A DNA stretch of 64,000 nt. Origin: JAZNQL01 sp045531205. GTDB taxonomy: Bacteria; Bacillota; Clostridia; UMGS1883; UMGS1540. Numbering within the stretch: position 1 is the stretch's first letter; each line of letters begins with the position of its first letter. The position numbers were made by a program, and so were the translations under genes. This document shows, one piece after another, positions 16,532-25,412 of the stretch. The stretch covers positions 23,268 through 87,267 of the forward strand of contig JAZSDN010000052.1 in the NCBI GenBank assembly GCA_045531205.1. The letters are read 5' to 3'. The notes under the pieces were generated by a model. The model did no database searches, was not told the origin of the DNA, and saw nothing but the letters and a program-made list of their open reading frames with translations.

Positions 16532-17650
16532 ATGAATAACAGAGAAAGAGCAATGAACATATTGCATTATAAAGATGTTGATCGTTTACCTGCTGTTCAT
16601 TATGGTTATTGGAAAGAGCTTTTACAGGAATGGGCTGATCAGGGTAAGATTTCCCGTGATATTGCAGAGAATCGAAGAGACGGCAACGAAAAGGATATTG
16701 AGCTTGATAAAATTATAGGCTGGGATTTTAACTGGGGTGGCCCTTTAGGATGCAGCGATAGCCTTTACCCTCTCTTTGAAGAAAAGGTACTTGAAGTTTT
16801 GCCCGACGGTACAAAAAGAGTTCAGAATAAATACGGCGTTATTGAAAGAATAAAACCCGGAATAACCTCTATACCCTCGGAAGACGACTGGCTTTTAAAA
16901 GACAGGGATGCGTTTGAATCCTTTTATAAAGATAAAATGCAGTATTGCAAAGAACGAATAAACTTTGAGTTTTATAATAAATTTAACGAAACTCGTTCTA
17001 TGGACAGACCTATTCCCATAAGTGGCGGAAGTGTTTTGGGTACAATAAGGGATCTTACAACAGTTGTAGGTATGAGCTATCTTATGTATGATGAAGATGA
17101 AGACTTGCTTGCCGATATTGTTGATACTTTTGCAGATATGCAGTATAAATGCTTTGAGGCAATTTTAGAAACAGGTGCGCAGTTTGACTATGCTTTATAC
17201 TGGGAAGATATTTGTTTTAATTCCGGTCCCCTTTTATCTCCCGAAATTTTTAATGAGCTTTGTTCAAAGCATTATAAAAAGAGAAATGCACTTTTTAACA
17301 AGCATGGCATTGACATAATTTCACTTGACTGTGACGGAGTAATTGAAAAACTTATTCCTACATGGATTGAAAATGGTGTAAACACTATGTTCCCGCTTGA
17401 AGTAGGTGTTTGGGGCGACCAGTTTGAAAGTGCGAAAAAGAATTTTGGTATAGAGCTTCGCGGTGTTGGCGGAATGGATAAAACTGTTTTAAGAAAAGAC
17501 AAGGCGGCAGTTGATGCCGAGCTTGAAAGAATTAAGCGTCTTGTTTCGCTTGGCGGATTTATTCCCTGCCCAGATCACAGACTGATGCCCGGAACAAAGT
17601 TTGAATTAGTTCAGTATTACGCTGACGAAATAAAGAAAATCAAACCTTGA
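16532..17650 (+). CDS. Uroporphyrinogen decarboxylase-family methyltransferase (corrinoid-dependent)
   Basis: 372 residues, longer than true HemE and lacking its arginine-rich N-terminal signature. The fold is UroD/MtaA-like. Zinc ligand candidates are Cys in SLDCDG (about residue 268) and in FIPCPDHRLMPG near the C-terminus. It is adjacent to a corrinoid carrier, an activase and a second UroD-family enzyme, so it is most likely the component that transfers a methyl group from a methoxylated or methylated compound to the corrinoid. GAGGTG precedes the ATG. The substrate cannot be named from sequence. Confidence 0.85.
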   Translation: MNNRERAMNILHYKDVDRLPAVHYGYWKELLQEWADQGKISRDIAENRRDGNEKDIELDKIIGWDFNWGGPLGCSDSLYPLFEEKVLEVLPDGTKRVQNKYGVIERIKPGITSIPSEDDWLLKDRDAFESFYKDKMQYCKERINFEFYNKFNETRSMDRPIPISGGSVLGTIRDLTTVVGMSYLMYDEDEDLLADIVDTFADMQYKCFEAILETGAQFDYALYWEDICFNSGPLLSPEIFNELCSKHYKKRNALFNKHGIDIISLDCDGVIEKLIPTWIENGVNTMFPLEVGVWGDQFESAKKNFGIELRGVGGMDKTVLRKDKAAVDAELERIKRLVSLGGFIPCPDHRLMPGTKFELVQYYADEIKKIKP

Positions 17651-17682
17651 TAAAATAATTTGTGTTTTTGGAGGATAGCTTT

Positions 17683-18693
17683 ATGAATATGAATCAATGG
17701 CTTGAAGATATTAAAGCCTCAAAGACAAAAAAGGCTATGCCTATTTTATCTTTTCCAAGCGTGCATCTGCTTGGTGTATCGGTAAAAGAACTTACTGACA
17801 ACAGCGAGCTGCAGGCAGAAGGCATGAGACTTATTGCACAAAACAATGATACGCTTGCGTCTGTAAGCATGATGGACTTATCGGTTGAGGCGGAAGCCTT
17901 TGGTTCCGACGTGCGTTTTGCAGATGATGAAGTGCCAACTGTAGTAGGTGCTATTGTTACTACGCCCGAAGATGCAGAAACTTTGCAGATTCCACCTGTT
18001 ACTGCTGCAAGATGTCCAAAATATATAAATGCTATTAAAAAAGCTTGTACTACTATTACTGACCGACCTGTTTTTGCAGGAGTAATAGGTCCGTTTTCTC
18101 TTGCAGGCAGACTTATGGACGTTAGCGAAGCTATGATTAACTGTTACACAGAGCCTGAAATGGTACATACTACTCTTAAAAAAACTTCCGAATTTTTAAT
18201 AAACTACATAAATGAATATAAAGCCTGCGGTGCAAACGGTGTTGTAATGGCAGAGCCTTTGACGGGTATGCTTTCGCCCGATTTGGCAAGGGAGTTTTCT
18301 GAAAAGTATGTAAGACAAATTATAGAAAGTGTACAGGATGATAATTTTATTGTTATTTATCACAACTGTGGCGACAATATTCTGCTTATGGCTGATTCTA
18401 TTTTGGCAACGGGGGCTGCTGCCTTCCATTTTGGCAACTCTGTTCCTTTAATAGAAATGCTTAAGATTTTCCCAAAAGACAAGGTTATCATGGGCAATGT
18501 TGACCCCGCCGGACAGATAAGAGGAGGAACTCCCGAGTCTGTCAAAGAAGAAACAAAGCGTATAATGGCTGAATGCTCTGAATATTCTAATTTTGTTATT
18601 TCCTCGGGATGTGATATTCCACCTGCAAGCAGCTGGGATAATATAAATGCATTCTTTGAGGCAGTTGATGAATTTTACAGTGAAAATGAATAG
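17683..18693 (+). CDS. MtaA/CmuA-type UroD-family methyltransferase
   Basis: 336 residues from the ATG at 17683, 8 bases after GGAGG; an upstream in-frame TTG is not needed. It resembles MtaA/CmuA: GVIGPFSLAGRLM in the middle, zinc ligands in HNCGD (His227, Cys229) and SGCDIPP (Cys310). MtaA-like enzymes move the methyl group between a corrinoid protein and a thiol or other acceptor. In a bacterium without coenzyme M the acceptor may be tetrahydrofolate or a methylated donor may be demethylated. It lies 32 bases behind the first methyltransferase. Confidence 0.87.
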   Translation: MNMNQWLEDIKASKTKKAMPILSFPSVHLLGVSVKELTDNSELQAEGMRLIAQNNDTLASVSMMDLSVEAEAFGSDVRFADDEVPTVVGAIVTTPEDAETLQIPPVTAARCPKYINAIKKACTTITDRPVFAGVIGPFSLAGRLMDVSEAMINCYTEPEMVHTTLKKTSEFLINYINEYKACGANGVVMAEPLTGMLSPDLAREFSEKYVRQIIESVQDDNFIVIYHNCGDNILLMADSILATGAAAFHFGNSVPLIEMLKIFPKDKVIMGNVDPAGQIRGGTPESVKEETKRIMAECSEYSNFVISSGCDIPPASSWDNINAFFEAVDEFYSENE

Positions 18694-18710
18694 AAGATTA
18701 TAATGGATAT

Positions 18711-18763
18711 AAAAAACGTATTCGAAGTGAAACACATTTAGTTCACTTTGAATACGTTTTTTT
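18711..18763. terminator. Bidirectional terminator after the methyltransferase cluster
   Basis: AAAAAACGTATTC / GAATACGTTTTTT arms are extended inward by GAAGTGAA / TTCACTTT. It lies between convergent genes. Confidence 0.88.
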
Positions 18764-19214
18764 ATTTGTTTATTTCATTTAGTAATGCTGTGCAACCTTT
18801 TAATATGTCCTGCCAGGTTTTTTCAAAGTCGCCTGTCCACCAAGGGTCTGCTACGTCGCCGGGGGTATTTGTATAATCCATTAAAAGAGAAACTTTGTTT
18901 TCGTAATCTTCGCCTATTATTCTTGACAGATTTTTTAAATTAAGTCTGTCCATTGCTATTATATAGTCATAATACGAATAATCGGCTTTTGTTATTTGTC
19001 GCGCTGTTTTACCATTGCAAGAAAGCCCGTGCTGTGCAAGAATACGTCTTGCAGGCGGATAAACAGGATTGCCAAGTTCCTCTGTGCTTGTTGCACAGGA
19101 TGCTATTTCATATTTATGGGCTATTTTCTTTTTTGTTATTAAGTCTTTCATAACAAATTCTGCCATAGGGCTTCTGCAAATATTGCCGTGGCATACAAAT
19201 AATATTTTAATCAT
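18762..19214 (-). CDS. Low-molecular-weight protein tyrosine phosphatase
   Basis: 150 residues, standard. The P loop VCHGNICRSPMAE places nucleophile Cys8 and Arg14 near the N-terminus, and DVADPWW near residue 125 gives the general-acid Asp of the DP motif. These enzymes dephosphorylate tyrosine (or arginine in the YwlE type) in the cytoplasm. It overlaps the end of the DNA-repair gene upstream by 8 bases, so it is cotranscribed with it. Confidence 0.92.
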   Translation of the reverse strand: MIKILFVCHGNICRSPMAEFVMKDLITKKKIAHKYEIASCATSTEELGNPVYPPARRILAQHGLSCNGKTARQITKADYSYYDYIIAMDRLNLKNLSRIIGEDYENKVSLLMDYTNTPGDVADPWWTGDFEKTWQDILKGCTALLNEINK

Positions 19215-19890
19215 TTTTTCTTCTTAATCCTTTTAAAATCTGTTTTTGTTCTTTGGTTATTCTATAACTTTCAATCGCTTTTTGTATAGTTTTATTATGT
19301 ACCCATACAGGCAGTTTATTTTCTATTATATAAGGAAATGTGCTGTCCCACTGTTTTGAAAGAGCAGTTGCAAAATACCAGGCTATCATCATATTTATGT
19401 AGTATTCTGACGATTTTATTTTTGAAACTCTTTTTAGGAATTTTTGTTCAAATTTTTCGTCAAGATAATAGGTCATAAGCATTTCTATCCCAAAACGGAC
19501 AGTATAAGTATGCTTTGATGAAAGCCAGTTTTCAATTTCTCTTAACAGCTTTTCTGTGTTATTTTTAAAGCATTTCGGTCTTAAAGAATCGCAAGTTGCC
19601 CAATTATCTATATATGGAAGAAATTTATTCAGCTCCTCTATACACTTATCAAAATCATTGATTTGACAAATTAAAAAGGCGTGAAGATTATTTTCTTCAT
19701 AATAAATATGAGGAAGTGTTTTTAAAAATTCTGCTGTTTGTGTGCAATTTTCTATGTTTTTAGCAAGCTTCCTGATATGCGGAATTCTCACCCCTATTAC
19801 TGTATCGGGATTTATATTGGGCATAAGCTTTGAATGAAACTTCTTATACTCTAAATCCTGCAAATTCAAAAGTTCTTCTGTTATGTTCAT
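19207..19890 (-). CDS. DNA alkylation repair protein (AlkD-like HEAT-repeat glycosylase)
   Basis: 227 residues of stacked helical pairs without signal peptide. The pattern VIGVRIPHIRKLAK early, the WATCDSLRPK turn in the middle and MMIAWYFATAL later are typical of the AlkD family, which excises alkylated bases without base flipping. It overlaps the LiaF-like gene by 4 bases and the phosphatase gene by 8, forming a three-gene operon. Damage specificity cannot be inferred. Confidence 0.87.
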   Translation of the reverse strand: MNITEELLNLQDLEYKKFHSKLMPNINPDTVIGVRIPHIRKLAKNIENCTQTAEFLKTLPHIYYEENNLHAFLICQINDFDKCIEELNKFLPYIDNWATCDSLRPKCFKNNTEKLLREIENWLSSKHTYTVRFGIEMLMTYYLDEKFEQKFLKRVSKIKSSEYYINMMIAWYFATALSKQWDSTFPYIIENKLPVWVHNKTIQKAIESYRITKEQKQILKGLRRKND

Positions 19891-20558
19891 TTAATATCTG
19901 CCCCTCCGAACATACAAAAGCCGTTTATGTTTAATGTTACTGCATCTTTATCGATGTTTTTATTCCCTCTTTTATCGGAAATTCCGCCAAAAAGACAGAA
20001 GGTATTAATTTTTATATTTATATTTTCGGGAACTATTATATCTGCACCGCCAAAAGCACAAAAGAGGTCTATTTTGCTCTGGTCTTGTATTTTTGCACCT
20101 ATAAGATTACATTTTGCTCCGCCAAATACTGCACCTACTTTTGCCACAGTTATTTCTTCGTCTGAATAATCAATGGTTTGCGAATTAAATGCTACAAAGT
20201 TCTCGCTTTGTCCTTTTTGCAAGTTTTCGTTTTTAGCAGGCTTTACAGATGTTGATTTTACTATAAGTTTTATTCCGATTAAAATTATGATAACGGGCAC
20301 TAAAACCTTGATTATCATATCATAATCAAATACATCCTGTGCTGCCAAAAGCAAAAGAACTCCCGCTAAAAGACCAATAAAATTCCCTGTTTTGTCTTTG
20401 CTTGTGAATATCCCGTTAAGGCATGGAATAATTATAAAAAGTGTCCACCATCCGTCAAGTGAAATTTTTATATCTGATATACCAAAAGCACCTAAAATAT
20501 AAATAACACCTACTGCTATTAAAAGTGCTCCTATTACTATTCCTGTTAGTTTTTTCAT
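19887..20558 (-). CDS. LiaF-like membrane protein
   Basis: 223 residues. Hydrophobic segments at about 5-22, 32-50 and 58-100 form the LiaI/DUF5668-type membrane region. Residues 130-223 are the beta-rich LiaF C-terminal domain, with the repeat AVFGGAKCNLIGA, CAFGGADIIVP, CLFGGIS and CMFGGADIK. LiaF-type proteins dampen cell-envelope stress two-component systems, but no liaRS pair is adjacent. AAAGGAG precedes the ATG. It leads the operon with the alkylation repair and phosphatase genes. Confidence 0.87.
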   Translation of the reverse strand: MKKLTGIVIGALLIAVGVIYILGAFGISDIKISLDGWWTLFIIIPCLNGIFTSKDKTGNFIGLLAGVLLLLAAQDVFDYDMIIKVLVPVIIILIGIKLIVKSTSVKPAKNENLQKGQSENFVAFNSQTIDYSDEEITVAKVGAVFGGAKCNLIGAKIQDQSKIDLFCAFGGADIIVPENINIKINTFCLFGGISDKRGNKNIDKDAVTLNINGFCMFGGADIK

Positions 20559-20576
20559 TTTTTACTCCTTTTAATA

Positions 20577-21374
20577 TTATTTGTTTAATGCGGCTTCTTT
20601 AACAATATCGCCTACTCCGTCTAAAACCATGGTGGGTCGGTAAGCGTAAGTATCTAACGTTTCCATTGTTGATATTCCTGATAAAACAAGCACTGTTGCC
20701 ATACCGCTTTCAAGACCCGATATAACATCTGTGTCCATTCTGTCCCCTACCATAACTGCCTCTTTTGAATGGCAGTTAAGCCTTTTTAATCCTGTACGCA
20801 TCATTAAGGGGTTTGGTTTTCCGCAAAAATATGCCTGTTTTCCTGTTGCCATTTCTATAGGTGAGGTTAGTGCTCTGCAAGCAGGGGCTATTCCATTTTC
20901 GATAGGACCAGAAAGGTCGGAGTTTGCCCCGATAAGCTTTGCTCCCTTTAATACAAGGTTTGTTGCTTTTGTTATTGTATCAATATTATATGATTTTGCT
21001 TCTCCTATTACAACGTAATCAGGGTTTACGTCATTCATATAAATTCCCGCATTGTAGAGCGCATTTGTAAGCCCTGCTTCACCAAGGACATACACGCTGC
21101 AGCCAGGGGCCTGTTCTTTTAAAAATTCTGCTGTTGCAAGGGCACTTGTATAAAAATGTTCTTCGGGTACATCAAGTCCCATTCTTTCAAGTTTATGTTG
21201 AAGCTCAAGCGGTGTGTAACTGCTGTTATTTGTTAAAAATAAATATTCTTTATCGTTTTCGTGCAGCCAATTTATAAATTCTTTTACTCCTGGTAAAATT
21301 TTGTTTCCGTGATATATAACTCCGTCCATATCACATATAAAGCCCTTTTTTTCGTTAAAATTTATTGTGCTCAT
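20577..21374 (-). CDS. HAD-IIA sugar-phosphatase-like hydrolase (NagD/AraL type)
   Basis: 265 residues. Motif I DMDGVIYHG gives Asp15 and Asp17, motif II lies in LTNNSSYTP near 47-55, and motif IV reads VGDRMDTDV. The order and length of the C2 cap place it in subclass IIA (NagD, AraL, 4-nitrophenylphosphatase). It probably removes phosphate from sugar phosphates or damaged metabolites in the cytoplasm. A strong GGAGAAGG site precedes the ATG. It sits 18 bases ahead of the LiaF-like gene, so it may lead that operon. Confidence 0.9.
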   Translation of the reverse strand: MSTINFNEKKGFICDMDGVIYHGNKILPGVKEFINWLHENDKEYLFLTNNSSYTPLELQHKLERMGLDVPEEHFYTSALATAEFLKEQAPGCSVYVLGEAGLTNALYNAGIYMNDVNPDYVVIGEAKSYNIDTITKATNLVLKGAKLIGANSDLSGPIENGIAPACRALTSPIEMATGKQAYFCGKPNPLMMRTGLKRLNCHSKEAVMVGDRMDTDVISGLESGMATVLVLSGISTMETLDTYAYRPTMVLDGVGDIVKEAALNK

Positions 21375-21393
21375 AATTTCCTTCTCCTTTTAT

Positions 21394-22338
21394 TTATATC
21401 AGATTTAAATAGCTGAGTGCAAAAATCCAGCCAAACAATGTAACAAGGCAAAAAGCAGATGACATTATAACAAGGTGTGCCGCCAGATGCTCATCTGCAC
21501 CCATTTGCTGTGCCATAGAAAAAGATGCTACTGCAACAGGCGCTCCGAATGTCACAAGGATGCAAACAAGTGCTTCCCCTGTGAAGCCGAGTAAAATGGC
21601 CGCTGTAATCATAATCAACGGGACAAAAATAAGCTTTGCACTTACTGTAATTATAAGTTCTTTTATACTTTCTTTGATGGTTGAATATTCAAACTCTGCA
21701 CCAAGTACAATGATGGACAGAGGGGTTGCTACAGATGAAATATCTTTTACCGATGTTTCAAGTATAGCGGGCAATTTTATTTTTAGTAATAAAAATACTA
21801 TTCCTGCAAAACAACCTATAATAAGCGGGTTTTTGATTATACCTTTTAAAACCTGCAAAGCACTTAACTTGTTTTGGTTTGTACAAAAGCGTTCAAGCGC
21901 AAAAACGGCAAGAATGTTAAACCAGGGTATAGTTACACTCATAAGAATTGAGGCCAACCCGCCTGCATTGTCACCGTAAATATAGCCAATCAAAGGAAGT
22001 CCCAAAAGTGCAAAGTTAGACCTGAAAAAGCCTTGAAGCATTGCTCCTCTTTTTTTATTGTCTTTTGTAACAAATATTGTTACAAAATATCCAAGTAAAA
22101 AAGCTACAAATATCCCAACAACCGAAAAGCAAATAAGTTTTATATCAAAAACTTTCCCTAAATCTGCTTTATATATGTTATAAAACAATAACACCGGCAA
22201 AAACACTTTAAAAACAAGTTTGTTTATTGTGTCAAAGCCTTGTTTATCAGCAATTTTTATTCTTTTTAAAAAGTATCCCAGTGCCATCAATATAAAAATC
22301 GGCGAAATTGCATTAAAGGATAATTTTAAACTCTCCAC
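21394..22338 (-). CDS. AEC-family (auxin efflux carrier-like) transporter
   Basis: 314 residues with about ten hydrophobic segments and the family pattern of two five-helix halves, including the central NPLIIGCFAGI segment and the C-terminal TFGAPVAVASFSMAQQMG. Bacterial members export or import organic acids such as malate or malonate. The start is GTG at 22338, 9 bases after GGAGG. It lies 19 bases before the HAD gene on the same strand. Confidence 0.88.
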   Translation of the reverse strand: MESLKLSFNAISPIFILMALGYFLKRIKIADKQGFDTINKLVFKVFLPVLLFYNIYKADLGKVFDIKLICFSVVGIFVAFLLGYFVTIFVTKDNKKRGAMLQGFFRSNFALLGLPLIGYIYGDNAGGLASILMSVTIPWFNILAVFALERFCTNQNKLSALQVLKGIIKNPLIIGCFAGIVFLLLKIKLPAILETSVKDISSVATPLSIIVLGAEFEYSTIKESIKELIITVSAKLIFVPLIMITAAILLGFTGEALVCILVTFGAPVAVASFSMAQQMGADEHLAAHLVIMSSAFCLVTLFGWIFALSYLNLI

Positions 22339-22443
22339 TGTATTTTTCCTCCGTTAATTTTGGATATATAATCCTTTACTCTACAAACAAAATTATACAT
22401 CCAAGTACTTGAATTGTCAATATTTCCTTGTATTCAGTCAATA

Positions 22444-22473
22444 AAAAAAGGTCTGTTTTTTACAGACCTTTTT
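22444..22473 (-). terminator. Terminator after gdhA
   Basis: AAAAAGGTCTGT / ACAGACCTTTTT with a T-rich 5-base loop; T tract on both strands. Confidence 0.88.
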
Positions 22474-22490
22474 ACTATTTTATATGTTTA

Positions 22491-23846
22491 TTATACGATA
22501 CCCTGTGCCATCATAGCATCTGCAACCTTCTTAAAGCCTGCAATGTTAGCACCTGCAACGAGGTCATAGCCTAAGCCATTTTCTTCTGCTGCTTCTACTG
22601 AAACCTTATGTATGTTTATCATGATGCCTTTAAGTTTTTCGTCAACTTCTTCTGCTGTCCAGCTGTATCTCATAGAGTTCTGTGACATTTCAAGTGCTGA
22701 AACTGCAACACCGCCAGCGTTTACTGCCTTCGAAGGTCCAACAATTAAGCCTTTGCTTCTTAAGAGAGCCATTGCTTCGTTTGTTGTGGGCATATTTGCA
22801 ACTTCGATATAATATTTTGTTCCGTTAGCAATAATCTGTTCTGCTTCTGTAACACCGATTTCGTTCTGTGTTGCACAAGGCATACAAATATCAACCTTAA
22901 CGCCCCAGGGTTTCTGTTTAGCAAAGAATTCACAACCGAATTTTTCTGCATAATCCTGTGCACGGTCACGACCTGATGAACGCATTTCGAGGAGATAATC
23001 CCATTTTTCCTGTGTGCCAACACCGTCGGGATCATATACATATCCGTCAGGACCGGAAATTGTAACAACCTTACCGCCAAGTTCTGTTACCTTCTGGCAA
23101 ACACCCCATGCAACATTACCAAAGCCTGATACTGCAACTGTTTTTCCGTTGAAGGTATCGCCTTCGTGCTTGAGAACTTCGTTTGCGTAGTAGGAAGCAC
23201 CGAAGCCTGTTGCTTCAGGACGGATGAGTGAACCGCCATAAGCTAAACCTTTACCTGTTAAAACGCCGTTTTCCCAGCAACCTTTAATTCTCTTATACTG
23301 GCCATAGAGGTATCCGATTTCTCTTCCGCCAACACCGATATCGCCGGCAGGAACGTCTACATCAGGGCCGATATGTCTGTAAAGTTCTGTCATAAATGCC
23401 TGACAGAATCTCATAATTTCTGCATCACTCTTACCTCTGGGGTCAAAGTCAGAACCACCTTTACCGCCACCGATGGGAAGACCGGTTAAGCTGTTTTTAA
23501 ATGTCTGTTCAAATCCTAAAAACTTCATAATACCGGAATATACTGAAGGATGGAAACGTAAGCCGCCCTTATAAGGACCGTTTGCACTGTTAAACTGTAC
23601 ACGGAAACCTCTGTTTGAATGTACTTTGCCGTTATCATCTACCCATGAAATACGGAATGTAATCATTCTTTCGGGTTCAACTATGCGTTCAATTAAACCG
23701 GCAGCCTCATATTCAGGATGCATTGCCACTACAGGTTCAATAGATTCAAAAACCTCTTCTACTGTCTGTAAAAACTCGGGTTCTCCCTTATCTCTTACCT
23801 TAACCTGTTCGAATACTCTTTTTAAATATTCGTTTGTAATTGCCAT
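22491..23846 (-). CDS. gdhA: NADP-type glutamate dehydrogenase
   Basis: 451 residues from the ATG at 23846, 6 bases after GAGGTG. It interconverts 2-oxoglutarate plus ammonium and glutamate, usually in the assimilating direction with NADPH. Seen: PYKGGLRFHPSV with the substrate Lys93, GGGKGGSDFDP with catalytic Lys129, PAGDIGVGGREIGY, and the nucleotide-binding SGFGNVAWG. Length and the N-terminal TVEEVF segment match the hexameric bacterial type. It is transcribed alone, with its own promoter and terminator. Confidence 0.96.
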   Translation of the reverse strand: MAITNEYLKRVFEQVKVRDKGEPEFLQTVEEVFESIEPVVAMHPEYEAAGLIERIVEPERMITFRISWVDDNGKVHSNRGFRVQFNSANGPYKGGLRFHPSVYSGIMKFLGFEQTFKNSLTGLPIGGGKGGSDFDPRGKSDAEIMRFCQAFMTELYRHIGPDVDVPAGDIGVGGREIGYLYGQYKRIKGCWENGVLTGKGLAYGGSLIRPEATGFGASYYANEVLKHEGDTFNGKTVAVSGFGNVAWGVCQKVTELGGKVVTISGPDGYVYDPDGVGTQEKWDYLLEMRSSGRDRAQDYAEKFGCEFFAKQKPWGVKVDICMPCATQNEIGVTEAEQIIANGTKYYIEVANMPTTNEAMALLRSKGLIVGPSKAVNAGGVAVSALEMSQNSMRYSWTAEEVDEKLKGIMINIHKVSVEAAEENGLGYDLVAGANIAGFKKVADAMMAQGIV

Positions 23847-23884
23847 ATCAAACACCTCTTCTTTTTTATATAATATAATTTAGT

Positions 23885-23914
23885 ATTATATCACACTAAT
23901 ATATTGCTTTGCAA
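23885..23914 (-). promoter_or_regulatory. Promoter upstream of gdhA
   Basis: On the minus strand TTGCAA (23914-23909), 18-base spacer ending in TGA, then TATAAT (23890-23885): an extended -10 promoter about 40 bases upstream of the start codon. Confidence 0.6.
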
Positions 23915-24006
23915 TGGGTAATTTTAAATTTTTTAATTTTTTTATTTTTATTAAATCTTATATGAATTTGCAAATATTTTAAAGTATGTTGTCTCCTTGT
24001 GTAAAA

Positions 24007-24534
24007 TCAGGATGAAAAAATATTGTTCATTTCGTCAATCGATTCAGAAAGAGAATAAATAAATTCTCTTGTATCACGGACTTTCATACACAGATTCATC
24101 GCAAGGGTTACTCTTTTTACAAATAAGGGGTCAAGATCTTCTATTTTCATTGCAGTAGCGAGGGGGCAAATGCCTCTGCCACGGATATCCATCATAATTT
24201 CAAGCTTCTCTCCCCTTTTTGCATAGGGTACAAGCGGGAAAATTCTGCAGGAAAGCGGACGAAGTTTTCTGTCACAAGTACCTGGGCAAGTAAAAAGTTT
24301 TGCCTTTCTTCCATTGTCGTATGTAAAGTTACTGTCATAGATTTTTGCCCAATCAGGAAGTGGCTTGTACATTACAATTTCTCCGGGAAAAAGATGCATT
24401 CCTGTAATTTCATCAGTTACAGTACAGCAGGCACCGTTGCAAAGCTTGCCGCAATCTATTGTAAGAGGAGTTACATCCTCAAGCATTTTATACAGTTTTG
24501 TGTAAAATGTTTTTTTGTCAATTTTCTGTTTCAA
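24007..24534 (-). CDS. YkgJ-family cysteine-cluster protein
   Basis: 175 residues. The start is TTG at 24534, 7 bases after AAGGAG; no in-frame ATG occurs until the middle of the first helix. The Cys pattern is clear: DCGKLCNGACC (Cys28, 32, 36, 37), then TCPGTC and CRIFPLVPY. This matches the YkgJ/UPF0153 zinc- or iron-chelating family of unknown function. It lies 34 bases ahead of the amidohydrolase gene on the same strand, probably cotranscribed with it downstream of its own start. Confidence 0.82.
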   Translation of the reverse strand: MKQKIDKKTFYTKLYKMLEDVTPLTIDCGKLCNGACCTVTDEITGMHLFPGEIVMYKPLPDWAKIYDSNFTYDNGRKAKLFTCPGTCDRKLRPLSCRIFPLVPYAKRGEKLEIMMDIRGRGICPLATAMKIEDLDPLFVKRVTLAMNLCMKVRDTREFIYSLSESIDEMNNIFSS

Positions 24535-24568
24535 GGCGTTGCTCCTTTTTTATAGTCTGCGAAATATT

Positions 24569-25306
24569 TTATATATTTAAAAGCTTTGCTGCATTGTTAT
24601 AAAATATATCCTCACGTTCTTTTTCAGTAAGTTCTATCTGCATAAATCTTTCTACCTCATCCTCTGGCTTCCACATGGGATAATCTGTACCAAACAGAAC
24701 CCTGTTTGTTCCGTATATCATAATAAGTTCCTTTGCTTTTTGGGGATTTATAGCATAAAGAGAGGATGAACAATCAACATAGAAATTTTTATACTTATTT
24801 AGTTTTTGGGTAGCCTCTTCCCAAATAGACCAGCCACCAAAATGAGCACCTATAACTGTTAAGTTTTTATAAATATCAAGAATTGGTATCATTCTGTTCG
24901 GATTAGAAAAGTCATAACGACGGTCTCCCGTATGAATAAGAATCGGGAGCCTCCCTTCACATAATTCGTAAATCTTAAGCATACGATAGTCATCAATCTT
25001 AAACTTCTGTATATCAGGATGAAGTGTTCCAAAACCTGTGAATTTACCCTCGCTTTTAGCAACAGAGAGTGCTATAAATTTATTTATGCTCGAAACCTGT
25101 TTTGGAGTTGTTGCCACAGACTGTACTATACAATGCTCAATTCCGGCAAGCTCTGCTTCTTTTAACAAAGTGGATACTGTTCCGTCAAGGGTAGAGCCAA
25201 GCCCTTCATAAAAATCGCAAGTAGCCGCTGCCGCCTTATGTGCAATTTTGTCAGGATATATATGGCAGTGTGCATCTATTATTTTATATTTTTTAATCGA
25301 AATCAT
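24569..25306 (-). CDS. Amidohydrolase-family (PF04909-type) metal-dependent hydrolase
   Basis: 245 residues, TIM barrel. The metal motif IDAHCHIYPDK near the N-terminus supplies His13 and His15; ILIHTGDRR gives a further His, IGAHFGG another, and FGTDYPMW near the C-terminus carries the catalytic Asp. Members include decarboxylases and lactonases of aromatic or sugar-acid metabolism, so the reaction is uncertain. The ribosome site is weak (AAAGG). The protein has no signal peptide. Confidence 0.85.
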   Translation of the reverse strand: MISIKKYKIIDAHCHIYPDKIAHKAAAATCDFYEGLGSTLDGTVSTLLKEAELAGIEHCIVQSVATTPKQVSSINKFIALSVAKSEGKFTGFGTLHPDIQKFKIDDYRMLKIYELCEGRLPILIHTGDRRYDFSNPNRMIPILDIYKNLTVIGAHFGGWSIWEEATQKLNKYKNFYVDCSSSLYAINPQKAKELIMIYGTNRVLFGTDYPMWKPEDEVERFMQIELTEKEREDIFYNNAAKLLNI

Positions 25307-25412
25307 CGCCTTTCAAAAATGAATCACAAAAATTATTTAATTATTCAAATATCAAAACCGGCAAACTAATATTTTTAATTGTAAAGGACTTACCACGATA
25401 TTTCCTTAACAT

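Noticed and set aside
16532..17650. Haem biosynthesis uroporphyrinogen decarboxylase (hemE)
   Set aside because: The N-terminal hemE signature is absent and the context is corrinoid methyl transfer.
22612..23080. Open frames opposite to gdhA
   Set aside because: They are antisense to a strongly conserved gene, lack ribosome sites and show no recognisable protein pattern.
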